From Cellvibrio japonicus Ueda107 (GTDB lineage: Bacteria; Pseudomonadota; Gammaproteobacteria; Pseudomonadales; Cellvibrionaceae), in NCBI RefSeq assembly GCF_000019225.1, contig NC_010995.1, positions 558,001 through 622,000 on the forward strand: a stretch of 64,000 bases of DNA, given 5' to 3'. Below the pieces are notes generated by a model that worked only from the letters and a program-made list of their open reading frames with translations, made no database searches and was not told the DNA's origin. Shown piece by piece: positions 48,434 to 56,654 of this stretch (within the stretch, counting starts at the first letter, position 1; each line of letters begins with the position of its first letter). The position numbers were made by a program, and so were the translations under genes.

Positions 48434-48814
48434 ATGAATAAATACTCGGCATTAGTACAAGCCATAGGGAATAACGTCGAAGAGGAGGTGACTTTGAGTT
48501 TGAATGACCTTGAAGTAACTTGCTTTGCGGGCGTTTGTCCCTATGAGATTCACGAAGGTAAAAAATATCCGGTCTCGTTTGAGCTAATGATATTTGATGA
48601 TTACGAAATTAAGGAGTCGGAAGGTGAGCCTGTGGGCATGGAAAGAATTGGAAGTAGTTTTTCATACTGGATTCAAGGGCGGCTTGAACGAGGAGTCATC
48701 GATTGTGGTATTCAATTTGAAGATGAAGTCTTGTTTTCCGATTACGGGTATTTGGACGGAAAATTTATTCGATTGAAAGTTGACCGAATTGATGTGGAGT
48801 TTTTGGAAGATTAA
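48434..48814 (+). CDS. Candidate immunity protein for the RHS tip
   Basis: A 126-residue acidic protein with no signal or membrane segment, so it would stay in the cytoplasm. It begins at the base after the RHS stop (TAGATG) and has an AGG ribosome site inside the toxin end, implying coupled translation. Its base composition is as A/T-rich as the tip and unlike the flanks. I recognise no family; the pattern (small, acidic, directly behind an RHS toxin tip) is that of immunity proteins. Function is inferred from position only. Confidence 0.75.
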   Translation: MNKYSALVQAIGNNVEEEVTLSLNDLEVTCFAGVCPYEIHEGKKYPVSFELMIFDDYEIKESEGEPVGMERIGSSFSYWIQGRLERGVIDCGIQFEDEVLFSDYGYLDGKFIRLKVDRIDVEFLED

Positions 48815-48916
48815 TAATCTTCCGCGGGTTAAGTGTGTGATTCATTGAGGGGCTCTCAATTTCTGATCCAACCGCGAGTAGTTTTAGAGGAAATTTTAAA
48901 AATATAAGAGTTACAG

Positions 48917-48950
48917 AACCCGGAACCTGCACCTAGGTTCCGGGGTTTTT
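48917..48950 (+). terminator. Terminator after the RHS-immunity pair
   Basis: Stem AACC-CGGAACCT / AGGTTCCGGGGTT with one bulged base, a 6-nt loop, and TTTTTATT after it. It may also act on the convergent solute-binding gene. Confidence 0.75.
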
Positions 48951-48960
48951 ATTAACATTG

Positions 48961-49857
48961 TTATTGTTCCGCTTTCTCCGCAGTCTCACTTATTTGAGCT
49001 GGTTTCCCCAATGTTTTCACATCCACCCATAATTCCGGGCGATCCAGAGGGGCCTGGGATAGGGTGGGATTGTCCAGGTAGAAGATGCGGCGGTTTTGCA
49101 GGCCTGCTTTTTGGATGACGTCTTGTACCGACGGGTGGTTGATAAAGAGCTTGTCAAAGCTGCCGTCTTTAAGCGCCAGTTCCAGCCCGCGGGTTAGGTC
49201 GTTAACCAGTTCGGTATTGCCTTTGCGTACAAATAAATAAAACGGCATGCGGTAAACCAGCATCAGGTTTTTTTCGATGGTCAGCGGCAGGTGTTGGTTT
49301 TTTTCGATTTCGACAAAGGGCTCATGGGCGCCGCGTGGAAAGGCGTCGAAGCGCGAGCCGTCGAGCATGTAGAACATGTTGGGGTATTTATTGGCAGTGA
49401 CTACGGTTAAACCGTTGGCTTTCAGGATGCCGGTATCCGCCCAGGTGGTGCCGGAGCCCAATTTGATTTGCTTCAGGTCTTCCAGGGTTTTGATGTGGTC
49501 GAAGCGCGCCTGGTCGCCCTGGCGGATGATAAAAATCCGGTGGCCGAGCAGGCCTTTAAATAAGGGAATGCGGATCGGATCGAATTTGGCTTCGGTGTCA
49601 TTGTTGGTGGAGGCCCAAAAAACATCGTATGTACCGTTGGCAACATCCTCCATGATGCGCGACTTGGTTACGCCGTCATCCACGGTTTTGATATGGTATT
49701 TGTTGCCAATGTGCTGATTGGCAAGCTCAATCATTTGCATGGCATAGGGGCTGTTAACGTCGCTGGAGGTGTTGATGTTGAGTGTTTGTTCTGCCTGTGT
49801 GGATGTGCTGCCAATGGCACACAACACAAGGCCAAGCCTGAGCAGTAGTGTTTTCAT
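48961..49857 (-). CDS. Periplasmic solute-binding protein (family 3-like)
   Basis: 298 residues with a signal peptide (LGLVLCAIGSTSTQA) and a two-lobe amino-acid-type binding fold (LKQIKLGSGTTWADTGIL, GLELALKDGSFDKLF). No ABC-transporter permease or ATPase is beside it, so it may be a sensor-type or orphan binding protein rather than part of an importer. Ligand unknown. It is convergent with the RHS pair and lies on the same strand as the GH2 gene, but 225 nt after its stop, with hairpins between. Confidence 0.85.
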   Translation of the reverse strand: MKTLLLRLGLVLCAIGSTSTQAEQTLNINTSSDVNSPYAMQMIELANQHIGNKYHIKTVDDGVTKSRIMEDVANGTYDVFWASTNNDTEAKFDPIRIPLFKGLLGHRIFIIRQGDQARFDHIKTLEDLKQIKLGSGTTWADTGILKANGLTVVTANKYPNMFYMLDGSRFDAFPRGAHEPFVEIEKNQHLPLTIEKNLMLVYRMPFYLFVRKGNTELVNDLTRGLELALKDGSFDKLFINHPSVQDVIQKAGLQNRRIFYLDNPTLSQAPLDRPELWVDVKTLGKPAQISETAEKAEQ

Positions 49858-50013
49858 GTTGTATGTTTGTCTTATTTATAGTGGTCTTCTTATCATCGCG
49901 GAATAACCTGAAATCAGCCTGGGGTTATTGCGGATGTTCGCTGTGATAGTTGCCGCACGCGGCTGTCTTTTAGACTAGCTGATTTCGCAAATTTGTCATG
50001 CCGGTGTGGCTGG

Positions 50014-50069
50014 AGCCCGGGTTTGTACCGGGCTGCCAGCCCTGGGCCTGCATAGGATGTATGCAGGCC
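50014..50069 (-). terminator. Hairpins downstream of the GH2 gene
   Basis: Two stems: GCCCGG / CCGGGC at about 50014-50032 and a perfect 10-bp GGCCTGCATA / TATGCAGGCC with a 5-nt loop (50045-50069), 14 nt after the GH2 stop. No U-tract is seen, so they may terminate or stabilise the mRNA end. Confidence 0.45.
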
Positions 50070-50082
50070 TGCCTGGAGGACC

Positions 50083-52437
50083 TTATCGAATATCCAGCGG
50101 TTGGCCGGTGAGTTCCCCGCTGCTGGCGCTGACACTCAGGGCATCCAGGTTAGCGCCGATTTGTACCAGCGCACTGGCAATACCATACTGGGTGTTAATT
50201 TGTGCAGGGCTAATTAACTGCCCGTCACCTGCGATCTTGAAATCTACCGCTATACCGTTACTGCGCACCGGGTTACCGGCGGCATCCACCAGTTGTGCAT
50301 GGACAAAGACCGCGTCCTTGACCCCGGTTTGCGGTGCAACACCACTGGTATCCAGCCAGAGTTTGATGCTGCTGGCGTCGCCCGGTGTTGCCACCTTGTG
50401 TTCAGCAACCTGTTTACCGCCAAGATAGGCGCGTGCGGTCAGCTCACCGGCTTCGAATTTTTCCAGGGCAAAGGTAAACGGCGGGTGTTTCAGGTTATTG
50501 GTATTGGAGTTTTGATCCGGTGCCTGTTTACCGAGGCTTGTACCGTTGAGCAATAGTTCCACCTGTTCTGCATTACTGAACACGCGCACATCCAGCGCCG
50601 ATGTTGCAGTCCATTCGCTGGCGATAAAGACCATCGGGCCACTGCTGTAACTGGCGGATTGCTCGGCAGGATCGCGCTGGCTTTGGTAGAAGTAATAGCT
50701 GTATTTGGGCAGGCGCTCGATACTCATGATGCCCGAGGCTTCCAGGTCGGGCGCGTAGCCGCGGTTGTAATCAAACATCACCCAATAACCATCGGCAAAT
50801 GCCGGTGTATTGAAGTTATCGTTGTGCGCTTCCTGGATATTGCTTGCCTGTTGCAGTAAGCGCTTTTCACCATCGCTTAACAATTGGCGACTGGATCGGT
50901 CTGCCTGTAACAGGTCGGCCCAGGCACTTTGGTTCAGGCCGGCGTTCATCGCATAGTATTCCCAATCGCCGTATTCGCTGACGACATAGGGTTTGGTCGG
51001 TGTGTGGTAATGCTCCAGGCGGTGTTGGCGCGCTTGCAGGTAGATGTCGTAACCGTATTCCTGCCAGCCTGCTGAGAGTGAGCCGGGGTATTCCTCCTTA
51101 ACAATGCGGGTGAGTGAATCAATAAAGGGTTCACTCATCCAGGATTCGTTCAACGAACATTCCCAGGCCATGACCGAGGCGTGGTTGCGGTCGCGGCGAA
51201 TCAGGTCGCGGCAGGTTTGCTGGATTTGAGCCTGGAAGGCTGGATCTTCAGAGACATATTGCCAGCCGAGGATCGCATCCAGCAGTACCAGCCCCAATTC
51301 ATCGGCGGCGGCCATAAATGCGGGTGAGTGTGGGTAGTGGGAGAGGCGTACATAATCGAAACCGGCGGATTTAATGCGCACGGCATCGCGGTAATCCGCT
51401 GCATCGGAGGTGGCATAACCGATGTAGGGGTATTCCTGGTGACGATTCACCCCGCGCAGGAAGGTCTTCTCGCCATTGATGTAAAGTTGGTTGTCCACCC
51501 ATTTAAATTCGCGGATACCGATGTGGGTTTTCTGTTCGTCCACCAGGGTTTTGCCTTGGTAGACCTGTGTCACCAGCTGATACAGGTTGGGCGCTTTGGG
51601 TGACCAGAGGCGAGGCTGTTGCAGGGAAATTTCCAGGCGATTTTCACTATCGCTTCCGGCATTCAGGTTAAAGGATTCGCTGCGCACTTCGGCAATGGTT
51701 TTATCGCCGTCGAGCAGTCGCTGTACCACCTGGAGTTGTTGGTCAGTTGTTCCCGTGTTGGCAATATGGGTTTGCACCTGGAGGCGCGCCTTGTCTTTGC
51801 CCACTTCCGGATAGGTGACAAAAATACCGCCACTGGCTTTTTTGCCGGCGGCAACGGCATCGGTAATATGCACCGGATTATTGATGTTCAAATACACATG
51901 GCGATAGATGCCGCCGTAGGTATTAAAGTCCAGGTCGTGCAGGGGTTTGGGGCCGGTGACCGGATTATCGCGGTTGTCCAGGCGCACCAGGATGTCATTG
52001 GGGGCATTCCAGTTGAGCTTGTTGCTCAGGTCGACGCTAAAGGGCAGGTAGCCACCCAGGTGCCGCGTCAGTTTTTCACCATTGACCCACACCTCGGCCA
52101 CATTCATCGCGGCTTCGAATTTCAGGCTGATGTGCTTGCCTTTCCAGTTGGCTTCCGGTGTCAGTGTTTTTTTGTACCAGGCATCGCCCTGGAATTGATC
52201 ATTGACGATCAAGGGTTCTATGCGCGGAGTGTGTGGCACATCGACTTTTTCCCACGCACTGTGTGCTTGCGCCGTCGCCAGGTCCAGCACCGCATCGCTG
52301 CGCATAAATTGCCAGTCTTTATCGAGGTTGAGATCGGCAAAATAGTGGTCGGTTTTATCGCCGGGAGCGCAGGCGCCGAGTAGTGCGCACAGCGCCAGCG
52401 CGGGCAAGGTTTTTAATGATTGGAGGTGTTTCATCAT
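50083..52437 (-). CDS. GH2-family beta-galactosidase lipoprotein
   Basis: 784 residues. Lipoprotein signal with lipobox LLGAC (Cys23); jelly-roll sugar-binding domain (about 30-190, NVAEVWVNGEKL); Ig-like domain; (beta/alpha)8 barrel with acid/base Glu431 (ECSLNESW) and nucleophile Glu488 (VVSEYGDWEYY); then C-terminal beta domains, the last Ig-like (AVFVHAQLVDAAGNPVRSNG). GH2 enzymes release galactose or other sugars from oligosaccharide ends; here beta-1,4-galacto-oligosaccharides from GH53 action are the likely substrate. The ATG at 52437 follows GAGAG; a GTG at 52443 is also in frame. It is 54 nt after the GH53 gene, in the same direction. Confidence 0.93.
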   Translation of the reverse strand: MMKHLQSLKTLPALALCALLGACAPGDKTDHYFADLNLDKDWQFMRSDAVLDLATAQAHSAWEKVDVPHTPRIEPLIVNDQFQGDAWYKKTLTPEANWKGKHISLKFEAAMNVAEVWVNGEKLTRHLGGYLPFSVDLSNKLNWNAPNDILVRLDNRDNPVTGPKPLHDLDFNTYGGIYRHVYLNINNPVHITDAVAAGKKASGGIFVTYPEVGKDKARLQVQTHIANTGTTDQQLQVVQRLLDGDKTIAEVRSESFNLNAGSDSENRLEISLQQPRLWSPKAPNLYQLVTQVYQGKTLVDEQKTHIGIREFKWVDNQLYINGEKTFLRGVNRHQEYPYIGYATSDAADYRDAVRIKSAGFDYVRLSHYPHSPAFMAAADELGLVLLDAILGWQYVSEDPAFQAQIQQTCRDLIRRDRNHASVMAWECSLNESWMSEPFIDSLTRIVKEEYPGSLSAGWQEYGYDIYLQARQHRLEHYHTPTKPYVVSEYGDWEYYAMNAGLNQSAWADLLQADRSSRQLLSDGEKRLLQQASNIQEAHNDNFNTPAFADGYWVMFDYNRGYAPDLEASGIMSIERLPKYSYYFYQSQRDPAEQSASYSSGPMVFIASEWTATSALDVRVFSNAEQVELLLNGTSLGKQAPDQNSNTNNLKHPPFTFALEKFEAGELTARAYLGGKQVAEHKVATPGDASSIKLWLDTSGVAPQTGVKDAVFVHAQLVDAAGNPVRSNGIAVDFKIAGDGQLISPAQINTQYGIASALVQIGANLDALSVSASSGELTGQPLDIR

Positions 52438-52491
52438 GGGCACTCTCTTCTATTTCTGCTGGTCAAAGTGATAAATCTTGTCGTGATACAT

Positions 52492-53622
52492 TTATTCGGC
52501 TTGTGCGCTTGCCTGATAGTCTGCTTTAAAAAACAGGAACGCAGGCAGTGCATTATTTTTGCGCGTAGCGTCGAAGAAACTGGCGTTTTCCCAGTGTGAT
52601 CCCTTACCCCAGAGGGTGCGGCAGCGGGTGCTGACCCAGGCGGGTTCCCAGTAAATCACTCCCATGCCACCAGCGCTTTTGACCAATTGTGTCAGGGTGA
52701 GCAAATAGGTTAATTGTCCGCGCGGGCTGGCGGGAAATTCGGGTTGTACCGCCTTTTCACCCAACACATTACCGGCCTGGTCGAAGTTGTGCAGTGTCCA
52801 GGGATAAGCCGTCTCCACAATCATGACCGGTTTGTGATAGGTATTTTGTAATTCGGCAATGGCATCGGGCAATTGTGGCAAGCTGTATTCAGACCACTGC
52901 GGATAGTAGGAAAGGCCGATTACATCATAGTCAATAACGCCATTTTCCTTGGCTTGTTTAAACCACCAGAGGGCATTTTCCGGCTGGGCGATATGCAGTA
53001 CCACCTGGATGGGCTTGCCGGTTTTTTTACTGTAATCGCGCACAGCGTTGACACCACTGTTAAGCAGTGTGGCATTGCGCTGCCAATTGGGAATGCCATG
53101 TACCAGCGTGTCTTCCGCCTGCAGGATTTCAATATTGGTTTCGTTGCCGACTTGTACCAGGTTGGGTAACAGCTGTTGTTGGTCGAGGCTGGCCAGGGTG
53201 TCGGTGGTGTAGTCGTAGAGTGCTTTGGCCAGCTCTTTGGTGTCGGTAATATGGGCCCAGGCCTTGGGAATAAATTGTTTTTCGGGATCGGTCCAGGTGT
53301 CGGAATAATGGAAATCCAGCAGGGTTTTCATTCCGGCATTTTTTGCGCGCTTGAGCGTTTTGCTCACATCTTTCAGGTCTGAATATTTTGTCCAGGTAGC
53401 GTTATGCCAGAGGCGGACACGCACCAGGTCGGCGCCTTTATCGGCAAACAGTTGGAAGGGGTCTACTTTTTTACCCTGGTCGCGGTAGGTGGCTCCGCAG
53501 CTTTCCATTTCATTCACATAGGAAAGGTCGGCGCCCACATAGAATGGCGTATTATCAGCCACACCGGTATTGGCAATAGCAGCCAGCAGAATGGCGGTTG
53601 CCGCTAGAATCTTTTTTTTCAT
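52492..53622 (-). CDS. gal53A: GH53 endo-beta-1,4-galactanase resembling GalA
   Basis: 376 residues with a signal peptide (KKILAATAILLAAIANTGVA) and a GH53 barrel from the more distant subgroup: the substrate loop reads VRVRLWHNATWTKYSD, where the two plus-strand copies have VNPADGWYN. Acid/base Glu161 (QVGNETN) and nucleophile Glu270 (MIVETAYPW). I recall these exact numbers as the catalytic residues published for GalA of Pseudomonas fluorescens subsp. cellulosa, so this gene is probably that one; memory only. The ATG at 53622 follows AGAGAAG; the frame extends upstream to 53700 without support. It is downstream of the TonB receptor and upstream of GH2. Confidence 0.93.
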   Translation of the reverse strand: MKKKILAATAILLAAIANTGVADNTPFYVGADLSYVNEMESCGATYRDQGKKVDPFQLFADKGADLVRVRLWHNATWTKYSDLKDVSKTLKRAKNAGMKTLLDFHYSDTWTDPEKQFIPKAWAHITDTKELAKALYDYTTDTLASLDQQQLLPNLVQVGNETNIEILQAEDTLVHGIPNWQRNATLLNSGVNAVRDYSKKTGKPIQVVLHIAQPENALWWFKQAKENGVIDYDVIGLSYYPQWSEYSLPQLPDAIAELQNTYHKPVMIVETAYPWTLHNFDQAGNVLGEKAVQPEFPASPRGQLTYLLTLTQLVKSAGGMGVIYWEPAWVSTRCRTLWGKGSHWENASFFDATRKNNALPAFLFFKADYQASAQAE

Positions 53623-53664
53623 TTCACTTCTCTTTGGTGTGTTCTTGTTATAAGTCATTGCCGC

Positions 53665-53692
53665 AAAAAAACGCGGCTGCCGAAGCAGCCGC
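53665..53692 (-). terminator. Terminator or attenuator between the TonB receptor and gal53A
   Basis: Read on the minus strand: an 8-bp stem GCGGCTGC / GCAGCCGC closed by a TTCG tetraloop, followed directly by seven T. It lies 26 nt after the receptor stop and 43 nt before gal53A, so it could lower expression of the downstream enzymes relative to the receptor. Confidence 0.85.
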
Positions 53693-53717
53693 CAAAACAC
53701 AACGGGACAGAAATGTT

Positions 53718-56444
53718 TTACAGCTTCCAGTTGATACCTACACTGTAGCGCGTCCCGAACTCCTCATATCGGTTGATATGGGCCGGGTTATTGGACTCCA
53801 GTCCATAGGTTTTGTAAGGCTCGTTGGTGAGGTTTTGCACCTGGAAGTAAACCTTGTAGTGATCGTCAAATTCGTAGGAGAGGCTGAGATCCCAGTAGCC
53901 TTCCGCATCGTTCACACCTTCCTCGCCCATGACCAGGTTGATATCGCGCTGGAACTCACTGCGATAACTGTAGCTGGTGCGCGCTTCAAAACCATTGTGG
54001 TAGTACCAGAGGGTAAAGTTACCGACGTTCTCCGATAAACCGGTCAGGCCGGCTTTGTAGCTGCTGTGCAGGGGCAGGGCTTGCTCCACATTGGATTCGT
54101 TGTGGGAGAAGTTGGTGTAAATACCCAGGCCATCGAAAGGGGCGGGCAGGAAATCAAAGGATTGTTGCCACAGCAATTCATAACCGCGGATATAACCACC
54201 ACTGCCGTTAACCGGACGCGAAACACTGTACTCCTGGCCATTGCGTTCAATGGTTTCCGCATCCGCCGCACGCATGATGAAACTGTCGAGCTCTTTGTAG
54301 AACAGGTTGATGGCGATTTGCGATTTCTCGCTGTAATACCATTCGTAGGCCAGATCGTATTGGGTGGCACGGAATGGATTCAACTTGGGGTTGCCCGATG
54401 TCGATTCGCCCGGGTTGGCGCCCCACAAGTCCTGGTTCAGGTTGAGGCTGGGGCTCATCATGTTGACCGGCGCGCGCGCCATGGTTTTGGCGGCGCCGAT
54501 ACGGATCAGGTGTTCGTCAGTCAGGCTCAGTGTCCAGTTGGTGCTGGGTAATACATCGTTGTAGTCGTGCGGTGTTGCCACGGCGGTGACTGTTTCAACC
54601 GAGCCGGTCATTACCCAGGTGCCGGAGCCGGCGGGAATTTCTTCCCAGACTTCCTGGGTTTCACCCTGCTCATAACCGCGTGCCAGGGTTTCGGTACGAA
54701 CATTGCGCACACCGATATTACCGCTCAGGTCGCGGCCGAAAACCTGTGTGGCCAGGTCAAACTGGATGTATTGCGCGCTGATATCTTCGCTGACATCCCA
54801 ACTGGCGGTCAGGTCGTCTGCATCGCCGGGTGTCGGGTTTTGCAAACCGCCGAAGTAATCTGCAATAACCGCGTTGCGATCCAGGGACAGATAGGCGGGT
54901 AAATCACCCCAGTAGCTGCTGCTCTTGGCATTGACGACATAAGCGCTGGTGAGGCTGGTGTCGCTGGCCGTGGGGGATTGGGTCCAGATTTGGTTGTGCT
55001 CGTATTTATCGCGCTGGGACGCAGCAGCACCAAATTTAACGCTTTGCAAAATACCGGCGTCGACATCGTACTGGAAGTCGAGCTTGAAGGATTGCACCTT
55101 ATCGCCGCCTTCTGCCTGTGGCTGGACATGGAGCTCCGTCACGCGATTTTGTGTCACATCGGCCAGGTCAGCATCCAGCAGTTCGAAGGTCATGCGCCCA
55201 TCGCCGGTGCTGGAGAAGGTTGCCCAACCGGGGGCATCATTAATGGTGCGCACAGTAGCCCAGCGCTTGTCGCGGCTGGTTTCGGAAACCGCCGCATCGG
55301 CTTTGATGGTCCAGGCACCTTCCTGCCATTTTACGTTGATACCATTGCTGATCAGTTCGTCGTCCTGAACGTATTCTTCATTGAGGTTGCGCAGGCTGCT
55401 CAGTGGCACTGTACCGGCGAGCAGGTCAACCGCGCCCGCTTCGGGGACATTGTCGTAAGCGGTAGGTGTTGTCTTGAGCGGGATCCACTGGTTATTCCAG
55501 TCATTGCTGATCTGGAAATCAAAACCGCGCTGGGTTTCGGCAATATCAAAGGCTGACCAGAAACCGTCATAGGCGATTTCCAGGTTGTCGTTCGGGCGCC
55601 ATTGGATGGCCGCCATTACACCCTGGCGCTTGTCTTCACCGCCGCGCACCAGGGCCGAGCCGCCCCAGGGTGCCACTACGTTTGCGCCCAGCTCGTTGTT
55701 CCACTGGGTGTTGTGCCAAGTATCACCATAGTTCCAGAGTTCGGCGCGCTGGGTGGCGATGGGCTCCGAACGTGTGGAATAGCCCAGGGCGACCCCCAGG
55801 GTGTTATCCAGGAATTGGTCGATATAGGAAATGCTGAGGCGCTGGCCGATACCATCGTTGTAGGCATCATCAATGTCTTTACCCAGCTCGGACATGGATG
55901 CGCGCAGGTCAACTACTACCTTGGTAGAGTCGTAATCCAGCGGTTTGATGGTGTCCAGGTTCACAGTACCGGAAACACCGCCTTCCGCGATCCAGGCCTG
56001 CGGGGTTTTATAGACTTGCGCCGCGTTGATCAGCTCTGAGGGGAACTGGTCGTAACGGATATTGCGCGTCTCTTCCAAAATCGCCACTTCGCGACCGTTG
56101 AGGGTGGTAAAGCCAAGCATACCGCCCATACCGCGAATGGAAATCTGGCTGCCGTTGCCGCGGTCGCGGTCCTGTGCCAGGCCGGGCAGGCGCTTGAGCG
56201 AGTCGCTGATAGAAACATCGGGCAACTGGCCAATATCTTCGGGGGAGATGGCTTCCACGACGCTGGCGGCATTGCGTTTCACCTCCATCGCCGACTGCAG
56301 GCTCTTGAGGAATTTGCCGGTAACGACAATTTCTTCAATGTTTTCATCGGCTGGCGCTTGGGCCATGGCAAGACTGCTAGCCAGGCTAAGGGCGACAAAC
56401 AGGGTAGAGCGGGTAAAGGTCTGGTGGATAGGTACGTGTTTCAT
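53718..56444 (-). CDS. TonB-dependent outer-membrane receptor (probable galacto-oligosaccharide importer)
   Basis: 908 residues: signal peptide (LFVALSLASSLAMAQA), a TonB box-like ENIEEIVVTG just after it, plug domain (about 50-180, SVVEAISPEDIGQLPDVSISDSLKRLPG; ISIRGMGG), and a beta-barrel ending in aromatic RYSVGINWKL. It belongs to the large TIGR01782-like receptor group common in polysaccharide-degrading gammaproteobacteria. Co-directional gal53A and GH2 genes downstream make galactan oligosaccharides the likely ligand (inference). The ATG at 56444 follows AAGC; the AT-rich region upstream is a likely promoter. Confidence 0.93.
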   Translation of the reverse strand: MKHVPIHQTFTRSTLFVALSLASSLAMAQAPADENIEEIVVTGKFLKSLQSAMEVKRNAASVVEAISPEDIGQLPDVSISDSLKRLPGLAQDRDRGNGSQISIRGMGGMLGFTTLNGREVAILEETRNIRYDQFPSELINAAQVYKTPQAWIAEGGVSGTVNLDTIKPLDYDSTKVVVDLRASMSELGKDIDDAYNDGIGQRLSISYIDQFLDNTLGVALGYSTRSEPIATQRAELWNYGDTWHNTQWNNELGANVVAPWGGSALVRGGEDKRQGVMAAIQWRPNDNLEIAYDGFWSAFDIAETQRGFDFQISNDWNNQWIPLKTTPTAYDNVPEAGAVDLLAGTVPLSSLRNLNEEYVQDDELISNGINVKWQEGAWTIKADAAVSETSRDKRWATVRTINDAPGWATFSSTGDGRMTFELLDADLADVTQNRVTELHVQPQAEGGDKVQSFKLDFQYDVDAGILQSVKFGAAASQRDKYEHNQIWTQSPTASDTSLTSAYVVNAKSSSYWGDLPAYLSLDRNAVIADYFGGLQNPTPGDADDLTASWDVSEDISAQYIQFDLATQVFGRDLSGNIGVRNVRTETLARGYEQGETQEVWEEIPAGSGTWVMTGSVETVTAVATPHDYNDVLPSTNWTLSLTDEHLIRIGAAKTMARAPVNMMSPSLNLNQDLWGANPGESTSGNPKLNPFRATQYDLAYEWYYSEKSQIAINLFYKELDSFIMRAADAETIERNGQEYSVSRPVNGSGGYIRGYELLWQQSFDFLPAPFDGLGIYTNFSHNESNVEQALPLHSSYKAGLTGLSENVGNFTLWYYHNGFEARTSYSYRSEFQRDINLVMGEEGVNDAEGYWDLSLSYEFDDHYKVYFQVQNLTNEPYKTYGLESNNPAHINRYEEFGTRYSVGINWKL

Positions 56445-56471
56445 AAGCTAAGGCCTCGTGTTCTTATGCTT

Positions 56472-56490
56472 TATTTATAATATATATTAT
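56472..56490 (-). promoter_or_regulatory. AT-rich palindromic region upstream of the TonB receptor gene
   Basis: ATAATATATATTAT at 56477-56490 is a perfect 14-base palindrome inside an A/T-only stretch, 33 nt before the receptor start. The stretch 56472-56487 matches 14 of 16 bases of the palindrome region upstream of the first GH53 gene (38475-38490). It could hold a -10 element and/or an operator. Confidence 0.42.
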
Positions 56491-56654
56491 TTATATGATG
56501 TTGAATTTATGTCCAAGTGTCAATCAGCGCCAGCAAAAATTTTTATCGGGTGGTATTGGTGATAGACAAATTGTGGCCTGCCAGCAAGGGGATCGATGAT
56601 TAACTGCTAGTATTCCTCCACTGCGTTAACTATTTGTCTCAGGATTTGCCTTTT

